A stretch of 64,000 nt of DNA from positions 22,209,542 to 22,273,541 of the forward strand of contig OX388305.1 in the NCBI GenBank assembly GCA_947579605.1, read 5' to 3'. This document shows positions 44,755-56,885 of this stretch, piece by piece. The notes under the pieces were generated by a model, which was not told the origin of the DNA, did not search any database, and worked only from the letters and a program-made list of their open reading frames with translations. The translations under genes were made by a program, and so were the position numbers. Positions within the stretch are counted from its first letter, which is position 1, and the number at the start of each line of letters is the position of its first letter. The stretch comes from Athripsodes cinereus. Lineage: Eukaryota > Arthropoda > Insecta > Trichoptera > Leptoceridae.

Positions 44755-44885
44755 GAAAATTTATTTATTCATTCTTAACTGTACATTGATTACATTACAT
44801 ACAATTGAAGGCATACATTCAAATTAAATAAAATCAAATACAGAGAGTGAGTTTATCGCAAAGGCGCAATCTCTTCCAACTAACT
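44755..44885 (-). repeat. LINE 3' tail, family D
   Basis: ATTTATTTATTCATTCTTAA, GTACATTGATTAC, GTGAGTTTATCGCAAAGGCG and CTCTTCCAACTAACTC: the reverse complement of the GTTAGTTGGAAGA... tail, with the 3' terminal repeat at the left. Confidence 0.8.
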
Positions 44886-47435
44886 CAAAGCATAAAACTA
44901 AGTTATAACGTTTGAAAAATAAAACAAAAATTCAAAGCAATTGAAAAAATTAGAAAAAATAAGCACACACTTATACAAACATACATAAGTATACACATAC
45001 AGGCATAGAAAACAAAAATCATTGCTACAACTGTGGCAAGTTTTTTATTTAATACTTGAAAAAATACACATAAAATGGTAGTTTCAAAGTTGATCTGCGA
45101 GTCTGACACATTTTTGTTTCGGTAATTACTTAGTTTTTACTTAGCAGGGCAGTAGGTGCTATCAGTGCTCAAATTATTTTACTCCAACAGTACGTAATGC
45201 GCTAATTTTATTATTTAATGTTTTGATCGAAGTGTATTATTGCATTGTTTTAACTTAATATTTTATTTCAGATATGTGTAAATAGGTGTGCGTATTTTTC
45301 TTCGGATTCGTCTTTCTTTTTAATGTTTTTAATTGTGAATTCATAATGTGTTTTTAATTATTCAATTGAATTATGAATAATTATAGAATATAATATTATG
45401 TGCATCGCTCATCGAAAAGGTGAACACTGTATGGAGAGAGGTGTTAATTATACTTATTTAAAATAAATAAATTTATTAATTAATCAATTATGAGAAATAA
45501 TGAGAAGGTAAAGAAAATAATGAATAGGATTCGCAGAGAAAATGAAAATCACAAAAATTACAAAGTTACGGACCTCTACACATAACATGCAAAATTGTCA
45601 TTTTAAAATCGCGAACACAATAGTAGATGAATTTTAAAAAGAATATTTCATTAAAACCTTTTTAATAAGTGAATGTTTTAATACTTAACAACATTTATAG
45701 AAAAGGATAATTCACGTAAATTAATCTCAAATATTTTGCCGTTCATTGGTTAAAATATTTTCACTTTCTATTACGCAAACTGTCACGCACACTTATAGTC
45801 TGAATGGCTACGTTCTATGGCTTCAATGCAAAGCGCAGGTGATGAATCTAATCGAAGCACAAAAAAATCCTTTTCGGTATTTTGTACAGGTGTTAACAAG
45901 TCAGTAAAATGAGATTATTTTTTTAGTTACATAACAAATATTTGTTGCAAACAACGATGATAATTTCTGTAGGTAGGTATCTACCTGTTTTGAAAAGCCA
46001 ACAGAAGGTCATAAAATTTGAGATAAACATCCGAGTGTGTCCAATTTACCGCTACTCAGGTTTATTGCTGGAAAAAGAGATAGTATTGTGTGTATTATTG
46101 TTATTCAGCAAACCAATAGCGTTGTGTGACTTGACGACCGCCATAAAATCAAGGAAAATGGTGAATGAGAAAAGTTAAATGGGGTGCGCAATACGAGTAA
46201 ATTATATTACAACCCGGTCCATTCATACAACGATGAAGACAATGAAACGGTTTCCGAGAAATTCTGTGAGATCTCTTCACTTCTCTCTGAATGTTGCACT
46301 GGTGGAACACGCAACACATTACATGCCTATTATTATTATTATTATTATTATTATTGTATTATACATATTATTATAATATATACTCACTCTGTACAAATGA
46401 GTTACTTTACGAAGTTAAGTAGGTACTCAAAAGTGCCCTGCAAACGAATATCTTCATTGAATTCGGACAATCTCAATTGAGTATGCACGAATATGAATAA
46501 GATAGTAAATAAGCAATTATTCAACTGCACATTAGAAGAGTAATAACATGAACACTAATTTCGATAATCTTCAGTAAGCCATCTCGTCATCCATTTATCT
46601 CCTGAACAAAACATACATATTACATAGGTATATATTGAGTATATTATTTATCTGCTTTAAGATGAGAAATTAAGGAATATTAGAATTATACATGACTAGT
46701 TTTGTTGTACTGTCAACAAAAGATATTTTTTGAGTTAAACATATTATTTATTTATTATACACACATGAAGATCTTCTTTTACATAGATACTCTCGGAGAT
46801 TCACACAATCGCCCAAGAAGATTATAATAATGAATAGCCGTTTAGGATGGTATGTGTAGTATCGATACAATACTATTTCATAATGATTTTCATCTCATTC
46901 ATGGGTTCCATTGTGATTCGTTTAGCGGTCCGTGAAATATTTAGGGATAAAGTAAAGAACCGCCCTCTTTTCCGTTTCTTTTCAACTGTTGGAATGCACC
47001 CTCAATGATCATCGCTTGGGAAATTTCTTTTATACTCGGACCCAAACATCTTAGATGCCGGCGCCAGCGAGATGATATTATTATACTTAGTCCACAATAT
47101 TTTATTTCATAATCTTTCGATACGCTCTTGACCTTCATTGTGTTCGGGAAAGAAATCATCAATAAGATATATTTGGTTAACCACGTGATTGAACTAGAAC
47201 TAAATTTGTGTGCTCTATGCTATTATCTAATTTAATTTATGAAAGCAATTTATTACAAAACTGTGTCACCTGGTCTAAAGTAAATTGATACATTGGAATG
47301 GAGTGTATTTTTTGACATTGTAAATTTCATAATATGCTAATATTATATAGTTGTATGAATACATAACATGAGTCACATACGTCACGTATATTGTGTCATA
47401 GTATGCTGATTCGTCATTAGTATTTATATGTTTTA
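44886..47435. other. AT-rich, (ATT)n microsatellite, no gene recognised
   Basis: About nine ATT units at 46329-46355. Frames at 45942-46480 and 46941-47162 show no motif. Confidence 0.45.
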
Positions 47436-47530
47436 TTCTACTTCTTCTCGTGCCGCTCCTAACGGAGGTTGGCGACCATCTCTTGAAACTCCTCACGATC
47501 CTGGGCCAGTCTGATGACGATTGCTGCAAA
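47436..47530 (-). repeat. LINE-like 3' scrap
   Basis: TTCTACTTCTTCTCGTGCCG, then CTCCTAACGGAGGTTGGCGA: a phrase frequent in arthropod genomes as a retroposon tail (general familiarity only). Contains a short internal palindrome CCTAACGG... Confidence 0.4.
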
Positions 47531-48625
47531 AATTTAATTTATTCGAAAAATAATCAAATTTGACTAAAAATCCGTACGTTCATCAGATATACTAATAAAA
47601 ATACTAGTTAAATGTTTACATATTATTATATTGTATTAGTCTCACTCTAACACAATGGGAATCAATATTGTTTTATGGGATATTAGCTCTTGTATATTAC
47701 CTCATATTATACTTATTAAAAGCACTAGGTATGTAAGATATGAATACACACTATATTCTTCTATCTTAAATCATGAGAACATCCTATCGATTGAATGACG
47801 AGAAATATTTTGATCATAATTATTTTTGTATCACACACAAAGTGATACAAGTCTTATTCGATACCTATGTTTTATATCTGTGTTAATTTAATTTACTTCT
47901 TCCCTCTGGTAATATGTTGTAGTAAAACTCTTGCCTCTGTAGACTCTTTCAGAATATTATATATTTTTTAAATTAAATATTGGTACTTACATTTATACAA
48001 TTCTTACATTACTACTATCTATTCAAAAGCCTTTTACAGTAAATACATTAATTGTTTAATGTAGTTTTTTTTTTACTGAATTACACCATCAGATTTTACT
48101 CGCACCAATTCTTAAGATCTATACAAGTGAAGATCTTAAGAATTATGCACATAAACTGATTCAAGCTGATTAGCAAACATCGAGACACTTCCTGTTTCTT
48201 TGCAGAATTTGCTGATTGATTAGATGAAGCGCCTGTGGAGTAATATTTTTAAAAATTATTCATGATATTAATAACTTTTCAAACGTTTTGGAATTCCATA
48301 TTGATTATTAGTTTATGTAAAAATAAATAAAACACTATGCTTTCCACTAAAATAACTGTATCAAGTTAAAACGTTTTCAGAACTACTTGTTTCATTATCA
48401 GTATCGTACTGATATTATTATGTTAAAACATTAATAACACGAAAAACAATATCACCTATAAATTATTCAAATAAACTGACTAGTACCCCTTTAAAAAAAA
48501 ACATTTATTTTTTACTTATAGTAATAATATGATTGTTCTACAAATTATATTGGCGATGTTAAAGATGAGTGTTGGACACCAATCAATTTATTTAATTTCC
48601 CATAACCACTTCATACAGGTATATA
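47531..48625. other. AT-rich, one perfect hairpin, no gene
   Basis: AATTCTTAAGATCT (48107-48120) and its exact reverse complement AGATCTTAAGAATT (48131-48144) surround a 10-base loop. Otherwise nothing recognised. Confidence 0.5.
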
Positions 48626-49347
48626 CAGGGTGCCAATGTCACTATAGACTTGTAGAGCAATCAAAGCAGGATAAAAGTCAACCTTAAAATGCATCGTAAA
48701 AGCCCCCATAATACAGTATGTGTATTAAATGCCTTATAAATTAAGTTTGTATAAAACTCTGTAATTGACCATTTTTTTAACACTAATTAATAAAGTAATT
48801 CATGTATTACATGCTGCTGTGATTAAATTAATAAATAAATAAACAAATAGGTATGTTTACCTTATATCACAAACTATACTATGGGAATATTTCAACTTTA
48901 TTTGCAATTTTTTAACGTGAATTTTATCGAAAAAGTGTACCTACTATGAGATAGCTTATAAAACTTTAAAATTTCGTCAGTAGAAACAAAATACTTATTC
49001 TTTACTTTTTTGAGATATTTTGGCTCAATGATATTTATTTGGCTGCATTAAAAAAACAATTGCTTATTTTTCTACGTCTAATCCTATAATGTTAATTGTT
49101 ATGATTTTTATATTTCAAAATATATTTTCCTAACTAACTCGAACTACTCAGTATAACAAAAAAGTGGATGAATTTGAAAAATAGATTAGAATGGAACCAC
49201 ACAGTGAGTGCTGATTATATGACAATTGTTTAAAAAATGCGAAAATTACTCAACAGATTTTCCGTATAGGAATTCCATATAGGAAATTTTATAATTCATA
49301 ATTTTTAATTTTACCTCTTTACTAATCTATGGTGACGAGACACCCTG
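48626..49347. mobile_element. Non-autonomous DNA transposon with CAGGGTG ends
   Basis: Left end CAGGGTGCCAATGTCACTAT; right end read inward (reverse complement) CAGGGTGTCTCGTCACCATA: about 24-base imperfect inverted repeats with a two-base length difference. TA flanks both ends (48624-48625, 49348-49349), compatible with a TA target duplication. No transposase remains inside. Confidence 0.75.
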
Positions 49348-50115
49348 TACATTGTCGTTGTGATAATTATAAAGATAGATCTTAATTATATTATTTTTAA
49401 AATAATATGTTTCATATAACACCATTATTGTGTTTTTGACAAGACCTCTTCTTTAATAATTACTTTAAATACACGTTGCATTAATACGCTGTCAAATACA
49501 AAAATCTGTACAGTCATTCTGAGATATTTTCCCAGCCAATATTATGTAGGTAGGTACAAATGAAATCATGTATAGCTAATTGTTAAGTGTTATTTTTTAT
49601 TAGGTAAATATACTACAAACAATTTTATACTCGTATTTGTATTTTACTGTGAGAACTATAAGGGTATAATGATTACAGTACTGGAAGATCTAAAGAATTC
49701 ATACAACTAAGTGATTTTACAGTAGATGAAATCAATCACAGTTTTTTTTTTGTAAAATGGTTGGCTTTCAAATCTCTTTATTATAGGTTATTATTTATAT
49801 CTATAATATAAACTTAATCATACAAATCTCCATCAAAATACGTGGAAGTGGACTCTTCAACAGTTTAATTATCTCAAATATTCCTTGATATTTTAAAGGT
49901 GAGAGTAAAACATAAATAAATGTTAGAATTTTTATTCTAATCAACAATTTACAGATGTAATCGCAAGAAAAAACAGTGTTTCAATTAAAAAAAACTTTAA
50001 TTTACTTCTCGAACACAAAATGCATAAACACATACACCTTTTTTATTTACGATCGTAGATCGAAATTTTTTTAAATTGAAATTTCTCATGCCGTTTATTA
50101 TTTTGTCAAATAAAT
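49348..50115. other. AT-rich, no gene recognised
   Basis: Nothing recognised. Confidence 0.4.
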
Positions 50116-50385
50116 ATGTGCGTCATTTCATCTGAAAGAAAGGGTGTGAGGAAACGCGGGCGTCCGAGAACCACGTGGCTTGATCACGTGGATCAAATTC
50201 TCAAGGACGGCCGCGTGTTGAGTAAGAGGAACCGACGTGCGTGTATGAGGAACTGTATGAATGTGGAAGAAGCGAAGGAAGTGTGTAAAGATAGATCTGT
50301 TTGGCGTTCCGCTCTCTCTGCCTACCCCACTTGGGACACGGCGTGAGGGTATAGTATAGTATAGTATAGTATAGTCATTTCATTA
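50116..50385 (+). pseudogene. LINE ORF2 C-terminal fragment, family A reference copy
   Basis: The frame 50116-50346 reads KRGRPRTTWLDHVDQILKDG, RRACMRNCMNVEEAKEVCKD and WRSALSAYPTWDTA before TGA, followed by GGGTATAGTATAGTATAGT, the (TATAG)n end. It defines the peptide for the many family A fragments in the window. Only the C-terminus is kept; no polymerase motif. The intact frame to its stop suggests this is one of the younger copies. Confidence 0.85.
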
Positions 50386-50391
50386 CCTACT

Positions 50392-50510
50392 GTAACCTCA
50401 CGCCGTATCCCAATTGGAGTAGGTGGAGAGGGAACGGAACGCCATATTAGCCTATCTTTACATACGTCTTTATTCATCTCTTCCGCATTCATCCATGTGG
50501 TACAAAAAGG
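50392..50510 (-). repeat. Family A LINE tail, tail-to-tail with the preceding copy
   Basis: CCTCACGCCGTATCCCAATT, a GGTGGAGAGGGAACGGAACG block and CGCATTCATCC. Its 3' end faces the 3' end of 50116-50385 across about 20 bases. Confidence 0.8.
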
Positions 50511-51309
50511 CTACCTAAATCTTTATACTCGTAGCGGATTGCAAAACTGAAAAAGGGAGGATTTAATTAAGTCTGCTGGTAAAATAATTATTATGTATTA
50601 TTTTCTCCAGCATTTTTCTTTCTTTCTGTACGTGCCAAAACTATGGGAATTTACGTGTTTGGAGTCTGATTATTTATGGATCGTTTTAAATAATCTTATC
50701 ACTCATACAGAACAATAGTAAAAATATATTTCACTCATAATATTATGCATTGTGCTATAGACTGACAAAGTGTATAATCCTACTTGCCATTACCTACATA
50801 GTACTATGGACTACGCTTGGGTTGATCTCGATGGCGCCTAGCTGGTGTAAAAATAATATTGCACCTTTTAAAAGTCGGGGTGTCTTACACCTCCTTACAA
50901 TAAAAATAAAATAACACCCCTAATTTGCTGCTATAAATAACAAAATATTGTATATCTATTATTTCTACCCCTGCTGTGTTTCCACTATGGAATATTAGTA
51001 AATTATTGTTGTTATAGTTTTGTGGCACTATAACATTATTTTTATAAGTTGATAATAATTTTTAACATGTGGTCAATGAGACGGTAGGAGAATTTGGATT
51101 TTTAATGAGGCTAAGGAATTTATAGACTTTTCAAGTTTTTTCACTTATGTATATTAGGTATTGTTTTTCTTATGAAACAATGATAAAAACAAGGTAATCA
51201 ATAAACAAAGAAATTTATTAAATGTTTCCACTTATTATTTTGTCTGTTATTGTAATTTCTAACATTGTCGGTGATTTTTGCATTCTATGTTAATTACATA
51301 CACATTATT
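50511..51309. other. AT-rich, no gene recognised
   Basis: Nothing recognised; a short G+C-richer patch at 50810-50905. Confidence 0.4.
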
Positions 51310-51465
51310 ATACTACACTATACAACTATACCATCACGGCATATCCCACAAGTGAGGTAGCCAGCAGACCACCTGCATGTAATAAATATGCAAGCTGTCC
51401 TCTCTGTGCCAGTATAAAATCAAGACATTCAGAATGGATGGCAAACCTCATCGCTGAATTATTAT
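51310..51465 (-). repeat. Family B retroposon tail
   Basis: ACTATACCATCACGGCATAT, CCACAAGTGAGGTAGCCAGC, ACCTGCATGTAATAAATATG and GGATGGCAAACCTCATCGCT. One of the best-preserved copies. Confidence 0.8.
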
Positions 51466-53551
51466 ACTTCATACTTTTTTTTTTAGTTTTATACTATAAA
51501 ATTGGTTTGACAATTTACCTATAAATTTCTCTTGCAAATAAGCATAACACTATTCATTAGACTTGTTATAATATAAACTTTATAAATTCGTTATTTGAAG
51601 TTGCACCCAGATTCACATATGAGATGTATACGAGTAGAATGGAAGAGATTTAAGCTGTGGTAGATAGGTGTAGTTTTTAACCGTAATTTTAGAACTTGTA
51701 TAACAATTTGACACAAATCAGAATTATTTTAATAAGTCGAGGGTTTAGGTATTAAAACACAAGGATGTGTCACTGTGTAATTTAACCACTGTACAAAGAA
51801 AAGTGTTATACTATCGACTTAAGATAAGATTTTGTTTCTATGAATGTATTTCTATCTAATGAATGAAACTAAATTCAAGACCATCGACCATCACTTCAAG
51901 TCAATGAATAATAATTTTTATCTCAGTAAAAATCTTTTTGTGTTATTCCAATTGTTCATTGTATTATTTGTTATATCTTTATAATAAAAGTCGAGAAAAA
52001 TTAACACTTTTTGGTGTTCCACCTGTGAAATATTTTCGAAAAAATATCACACCTTTGATAATTGTTATTATCCTGCCGAAGAAACTACCAAAAAATGGTA
52101 TTATAAAGTAATTACATTTGTATATTTATGTAGTTGATTCCCACTATAAAGGATTGCGCCATCATAAAATAAATATTTTTTAAAAAGCTACTTTTTGTAC
52201 ACATTTCTGAGAAACATAGCATATATTTCATGGAATTTTTAATCTAGAAGAAGGCAATGACTTTTTTACAAAGTATTGTTAGATCTACTATTATCTTTCA
52301 TTCGAGAACAAACGTTTAGGTAGATATTAGTATGTTCAATTGTGGAAAGACAGTTGGTAAATTTGACAAGTGCACGATCTATAATAAGTATACATTTCAA
52401 ATATCTTTGATGTGATACAATGACGACAGGTCTCTATTTGCTACCCCATTTTACAGCACGTCAAATAATAAGATTCCCAGCATATCTCAATTAGTCCCAG
52501 GTAGATACCCATAGAGAATAGTGGTATGTGAACCTAATATTGATGATATGTTGTGAATACAGTATTTAGGTAGGATGTAGGTAATAGTGTTGTGTTTGGG
52601 ATGCGGTGTGGTGGGGATGTACTCGCAGAGGAGGCGTTGAATGTTGCAGAGATGAGCTGTAAATGTAGCCGACAAAAGGTAGCGGCGTTATCTACCATGA
52701 GAAGTAAATTTAGGGCTGCACAAAGTTATATTATTATCATAATTATTTTTTAATTTGTTTTAACCATGCAAAATTAAATGAAATTCTTCATACTTAAGCT
52801 CAAAAAGGTTGCTTGTGGTATTTTTGATTTTTAAATAAAAAAATATGTAGTAGGTACCTTGGACATCTCATAAATCCTTGAATTATATTTTGTTTATTAA
52901 CTCTTTCAAGGATCAAACAGTCATTACAGTAAATATAACAGGAATCAATGTTACATACAATATAGACCAGAAGAGTCCCCCTATATTACCTACCACAGCT
53001 AGTGTTGTGGAATTCTCAAGAAATTATTTTCGAGAAATAAGTAAATTTCTAAATTAAATAAATAATTAAAAGGATTCTTAGGTAAATAAGTAAATTTAAA
53101 TAATAAATAAGTAAATTTCATGCCCATATTTACCTTACATAGAAAAAAAATGCTAATAATATCTTAGAAATGAAAAATCTTGAAGTTTGACACCCCACAT
53201 GCCTATATTTAAGTTTAAAAAAAAAGGTAGGTACCTATATGGAAAAAGTTTTAAAAACCTCTGATTTGTTGAATTTCAGATTTAAAATGTCTATTTTTTT
53301 ATCTATCGCCAGCCTTTTACAGCACGTTTCACTCTCTTTTCTGTAAAAAAACATCATTGTGCATATTACATATTAAAATTATGTATTACAATAAAGGTGT
53401 AACAGAACGTTAGTTACGTCATAGTAACAAGTGAATTAATTCTATTCTATATATGTAGGTAGGTTATCCACTTGTTTCTTAAAAAAACAAAAATATTTTG
53501 GTGAACTTGCACCATTGGTGATTTTTCAACACTGTTACATTTTCAATTGTG
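51466..53551. other. AT-rich, no gene recognised
   Basis: A G+C-richer patch at 52590-52690 has no known match. No motif-bearing frame. Confidence 0.4.
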
Positions 53552-54030
53552 TTAAGTAGCATTCACATTGCTTCACTTTGGATGATCATCCAGAGTGTCA
53601 GGGTCAAACCTGTTCATCGAAAGTGAACACGTCTGTTCACACTTGTTCATCCTATGCTTTCACTGCCATGTCAACACTCTCAGTCATTTTGTATGTAGTT
53701 TAACATATTTTCGTACAAAAATAATTAAACAAATTCAAAAATGAAAATAACACATAAAATAAACTAATATAGATCTCGACTGCATAATAATTTTGTACAT
53801 GATTCTGACATTCAATACAAATTCATAGAGAATAAAACAAATAATTAGATAAAACTTGTTTATGGTCGTTTCAGTGAAAGGACCTTTCATCAAAATTATG
53901 ACGAGTGGTAATCTTTTTCCTCCGTCATCGCTAGTGATCACTATTGATGAAACACCCGTTCACACTTGTTCATCTTGGAGGATCATCCGGAGTGATCACT
54001 GAAAGTGAACGTATGTGAACGACCCTTTAA
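53552..54030. mobile_element. TTAA-bounded, possibly piggyBac-type, non-autonomous element
   Basis: Left end TTAAGTAGCATTCACATTG followed by TTCACTTT; right end read inward TTAAAGGGTCGTTCACATA followed by TTCACTTT. TTAA at both borders (53552-53555, 54027-54030) fits the piggyBac target preference. GTTCACACTTGTTCATC occurs twice inside (53635 and 53961). A related scrap is at about 59508-59540. No transposase. Confidence 0.55.
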
Positions 54031-54926
54031 AATAAATAGGTAGGTAATCTAATAATTTTTCTCATCCCTGCATTTCATTCAGGTGCGTTCCGAACAAGAA
54101 TTGATAATACCTATGTTATAGATATATTAGATGTACCTACATACATCTCTACAATAGATGATACTTTTGCAGTTCGCCGCTGCCGCGTGTGGTCTTTAGT
54201 CTACTATTACAGTACTACTATCTAGATCTTATTCAGATGATGGGATAAGTGTTAGCGATTTTACTATGAAAGTTTTGTAAATTGGTTGCGAACACAGCTA
54301 TCGATTGAAATAAAGTTAAAAACCCATACTTACATATTATGCGAAGTGTATTTTTGTTAATATTCGTATTAACTGGAACTTTCATATCTATGAAAGTGTT
54401 TATACGATATTATAATATTACGATAGGCATGGTTTAATCACAAGATATGCATCATCTGAAGGATGGCTTATAGAAAAGAGGCTTAAGCTGGATGATAGAA
54501 AAGAAGCTTAAGCTGGCTCAATCGTTTTATACCATGGCAAAGTTCACCAACTCCATCTATCTCTTTTATGCGTCTCTCATATTAACACTTTCAGAGCAGG
54601 TGACTGCACCAATCGCTATATAGCGACTTCATCCAGTCAACCTCACCTACTACTACAGTGATAGTCCCCCATGGACAACCCTGAGCTACCATCTTCTACT
54701 CTCAGACAGGAGAACCGCATCACAAATTGACTGAGTAACAGCTTGATGGTTAATTATATAAAAATAAAAGATTAACTTTCATAAAAATATGAGTAGGTAC
54801 ATTTGAATCTTTCATAAACTGCATGCTACCGTATATTTTACGTGACAACATCTATTTTTCTTTAGAAATAATTGACACATCTAAAATCCCTATATAAAAG
54901 CAAAAATCGTTTAATTCTACTTTAAT
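54031..54926. other. AT-rich, short tandem duplication, no gene
   Basis: At about 54470-54520 a unit AGAAAAGAGGCTTAAGCTGG is repeated as AGAAAAGAAGCTTAAGCTGG about 30 bases later. A G+C-richer stretch 54590-54730 has no recognised identity. Confidence 0.45.
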
Positions 54927-54939
54927 TATCTTAGATTAA

Positions 54940-55119
54940 CGAAATAATAAAACAAATGTTTTATTCTACTAATGGTTTATTATGTGAGAGAGACGTCTTT
55001 CGTCTGATGAGGACATTGTCAATCGAGACATGAGGATTGACAATGTCCTCATCAGACGAAAGACGTCTCTCTCACATAATAAACCATTAGTAGAATAAAA
55101 CATTTGTTTTATTATTTCG
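54940..55119. repeat. 180-bp palindrome with perfect 85-bp arms
   Basis: 54940-55024 and 55035-55119 are exact reverse complements as read base by base; the loop is GAGACATGAG (55025-55034). The palindrome sits inside a 14-bp direct repeat TATCTTAGATTAAC (54927-54940 and 55157-55170), so the inserted unit is probably 54941-55156, with a 37-base tail after the right arm. No coding capacity. It could be a foldback transposable element, a retroposed hairpin or a sequencing/assembly artefact. Confidence 0.9.
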
Positions 55120-55170
55120 ATATGGAATTCTACTACCTAAACACCGACACAGTGAATATCTTAGATTAAC

Positions 55171-56443
55171 ATCCCATCGTCTGAATAGTGTATATCGCAT
55201 TGATTCCTACACACTGCATTGCAAGTATTGCAACACAATTCTGGTGCAAAGTGGAAAATTTATTATTTCTATCGAAAATCTTTCCGTGGTCATGAACTTC
55301 AAACGTTTTAGTTCATGACTTCATTACTTTAATTACTTTAGTGATTATTACACCAAAATAAACAAGCATCCTTGTAGGTACACAATTCAGATGGATAGTT
55401 TTATTCAATATTCCTACTAGGTATACCTAAACTCAACAAAATATTGAATATTACATTTATAATCAAAAATTGGTGAAATTGGTGATCATATCATGGTTAA
55501 AGCCGATTTGTAAGCTACAAGATGCTTTTCCTGTTTCGTCCTAAATAGGGTTTGCATAATCTGTTATATGAATTTGTTGAGTGATTCTCTCAATGATTAT
55601 ACAAATAATTATTACGACCAATTTATTTTGTTCATATCCCATTTAGAATTACAGGTGTGTATTTAAAATAAATAGAATATGTATTAGAGCTGATTTACAA
55701 TGTGTAGACGGTATAGGACAACGTGCCATATCACTATAGGGCCAAGATACAACATAAATTGTCACATGAACAAAGAAATCATAAAAACACAGTATATTTC
55801 ATATTATCTACTCAATAACATTTTGGGTCTTAGTAATCCGCTTGAGAATTTATGGATCACTTAGACCGACTTACCTATGTTATTATCTACGTAAGTAACC
55901 AAACTTCTTTTCACATTTTCATTTCATTAAACATTTTCTATGTTCGCCTCACTAGCAATATACAAAGTACAGCGTCTTTTAGACTGATTATCTTCCTATT
56001 GTTGTTGAAATAATATGTTTGCAGGTGGCGCTTTGTAAATGACTGACTACTTCATGTTTATATTTTTATACTTATTCCATTAATGATAATAAAACTTAAT
56101 AATTGTGAGATAATTGTTTATAACGTAAGTGTTTTCATAATATATCGTACTAGTTTTATACTCGGTATCACTCAAACCGTAGCCTTTATCGTCATCTGTA
56201 AAAAAAATCATACAAATTTAAACTAGCAAATAGTAAAGACATGAACCAATTTTACCCTGGCTGCGAGTGGATTTATAAAAGAACCCATCATATTAAGGAC
56301 GCTTTTACATTATCTGAAATGCTATTTTGTTTATACACAAGACAAATACAACTTTATTTTTCACTTATACGCTCAGCGGATAAAAATTTGCAAAGAAAAC
56401 ACTGGTCTCTATATTAATTTTGTTGTTAATGTGCAGATAAGAA
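55171..56443. other. AT-rich, no gene recognised
   Basis: Nothing recognised. Confidence 0.4.
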
Positions 56444-56640
56444 GCCTGAGTCAATAACACATTTTCACGTTACGTTTTCGTTCCGTTAACGTTCAAATGC
56501 AGACGATGTTGCGCCAAAGTGTTAATTTTCGTAACTATTGTGTATCTTAGCAACGAAATTGACACTTGCTTGCAACTCTGTCTATACTCGAACGTTAACG
56601 GAACGAAAACGTAACGTGAAAATGTGTTATTGACTCAGGC
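56444..56640. mobile_element. MITE with perfect 51-bp terminal inverted repeats
   Basis: 56444-56494 and 56590-56640 are exact inverted repeats (outer end GCCTGAGTCAATAACACATT). The interior also pairs imperfectly with itself, so the whole 197-base unit can fold into one hairpin. Target duplication not clear. Non-coding. Confidence 0.9.
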
Positions 56641-56825
56641 CTCTGGTGTACCTGTACCTGTGCCCTATGGACCTGGTCCCTAAAAAATAATATATCTCGA
56701 GTCTACTGTAGAAGGCGGATATTCATAAAACATTTCGTGATTGAAATTAAACATCTTCAATTCAGCGATGAGATGTGACACCCGTGCAGAATGTCTTATC
56801 TTGATGTCATGTAGGGGTCGACCTA

Positions 56826-56885
56826 CATATTGATTACATGGATGACACTACTGGCTACCCCAACTGTGGGGAATGCCACGATGCT
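56826..56885 (+). repeat. Family B scrap
   Basis: GATTACATGGATGACACTAC, then TGGCTACCCCAACTGTGGGG and AATGCCACGATG. Confidence 0.6.

Noticed and set aside
54990..55070. Hammerhead-ribozyme-like words (CTGATGAG and CGAAAG) in the large palindrome
   Set aside because: The words are brought together by the inverted repeat itself; the spacing does not give stem II closed by GAAA, so no ribozyme fold is supported.
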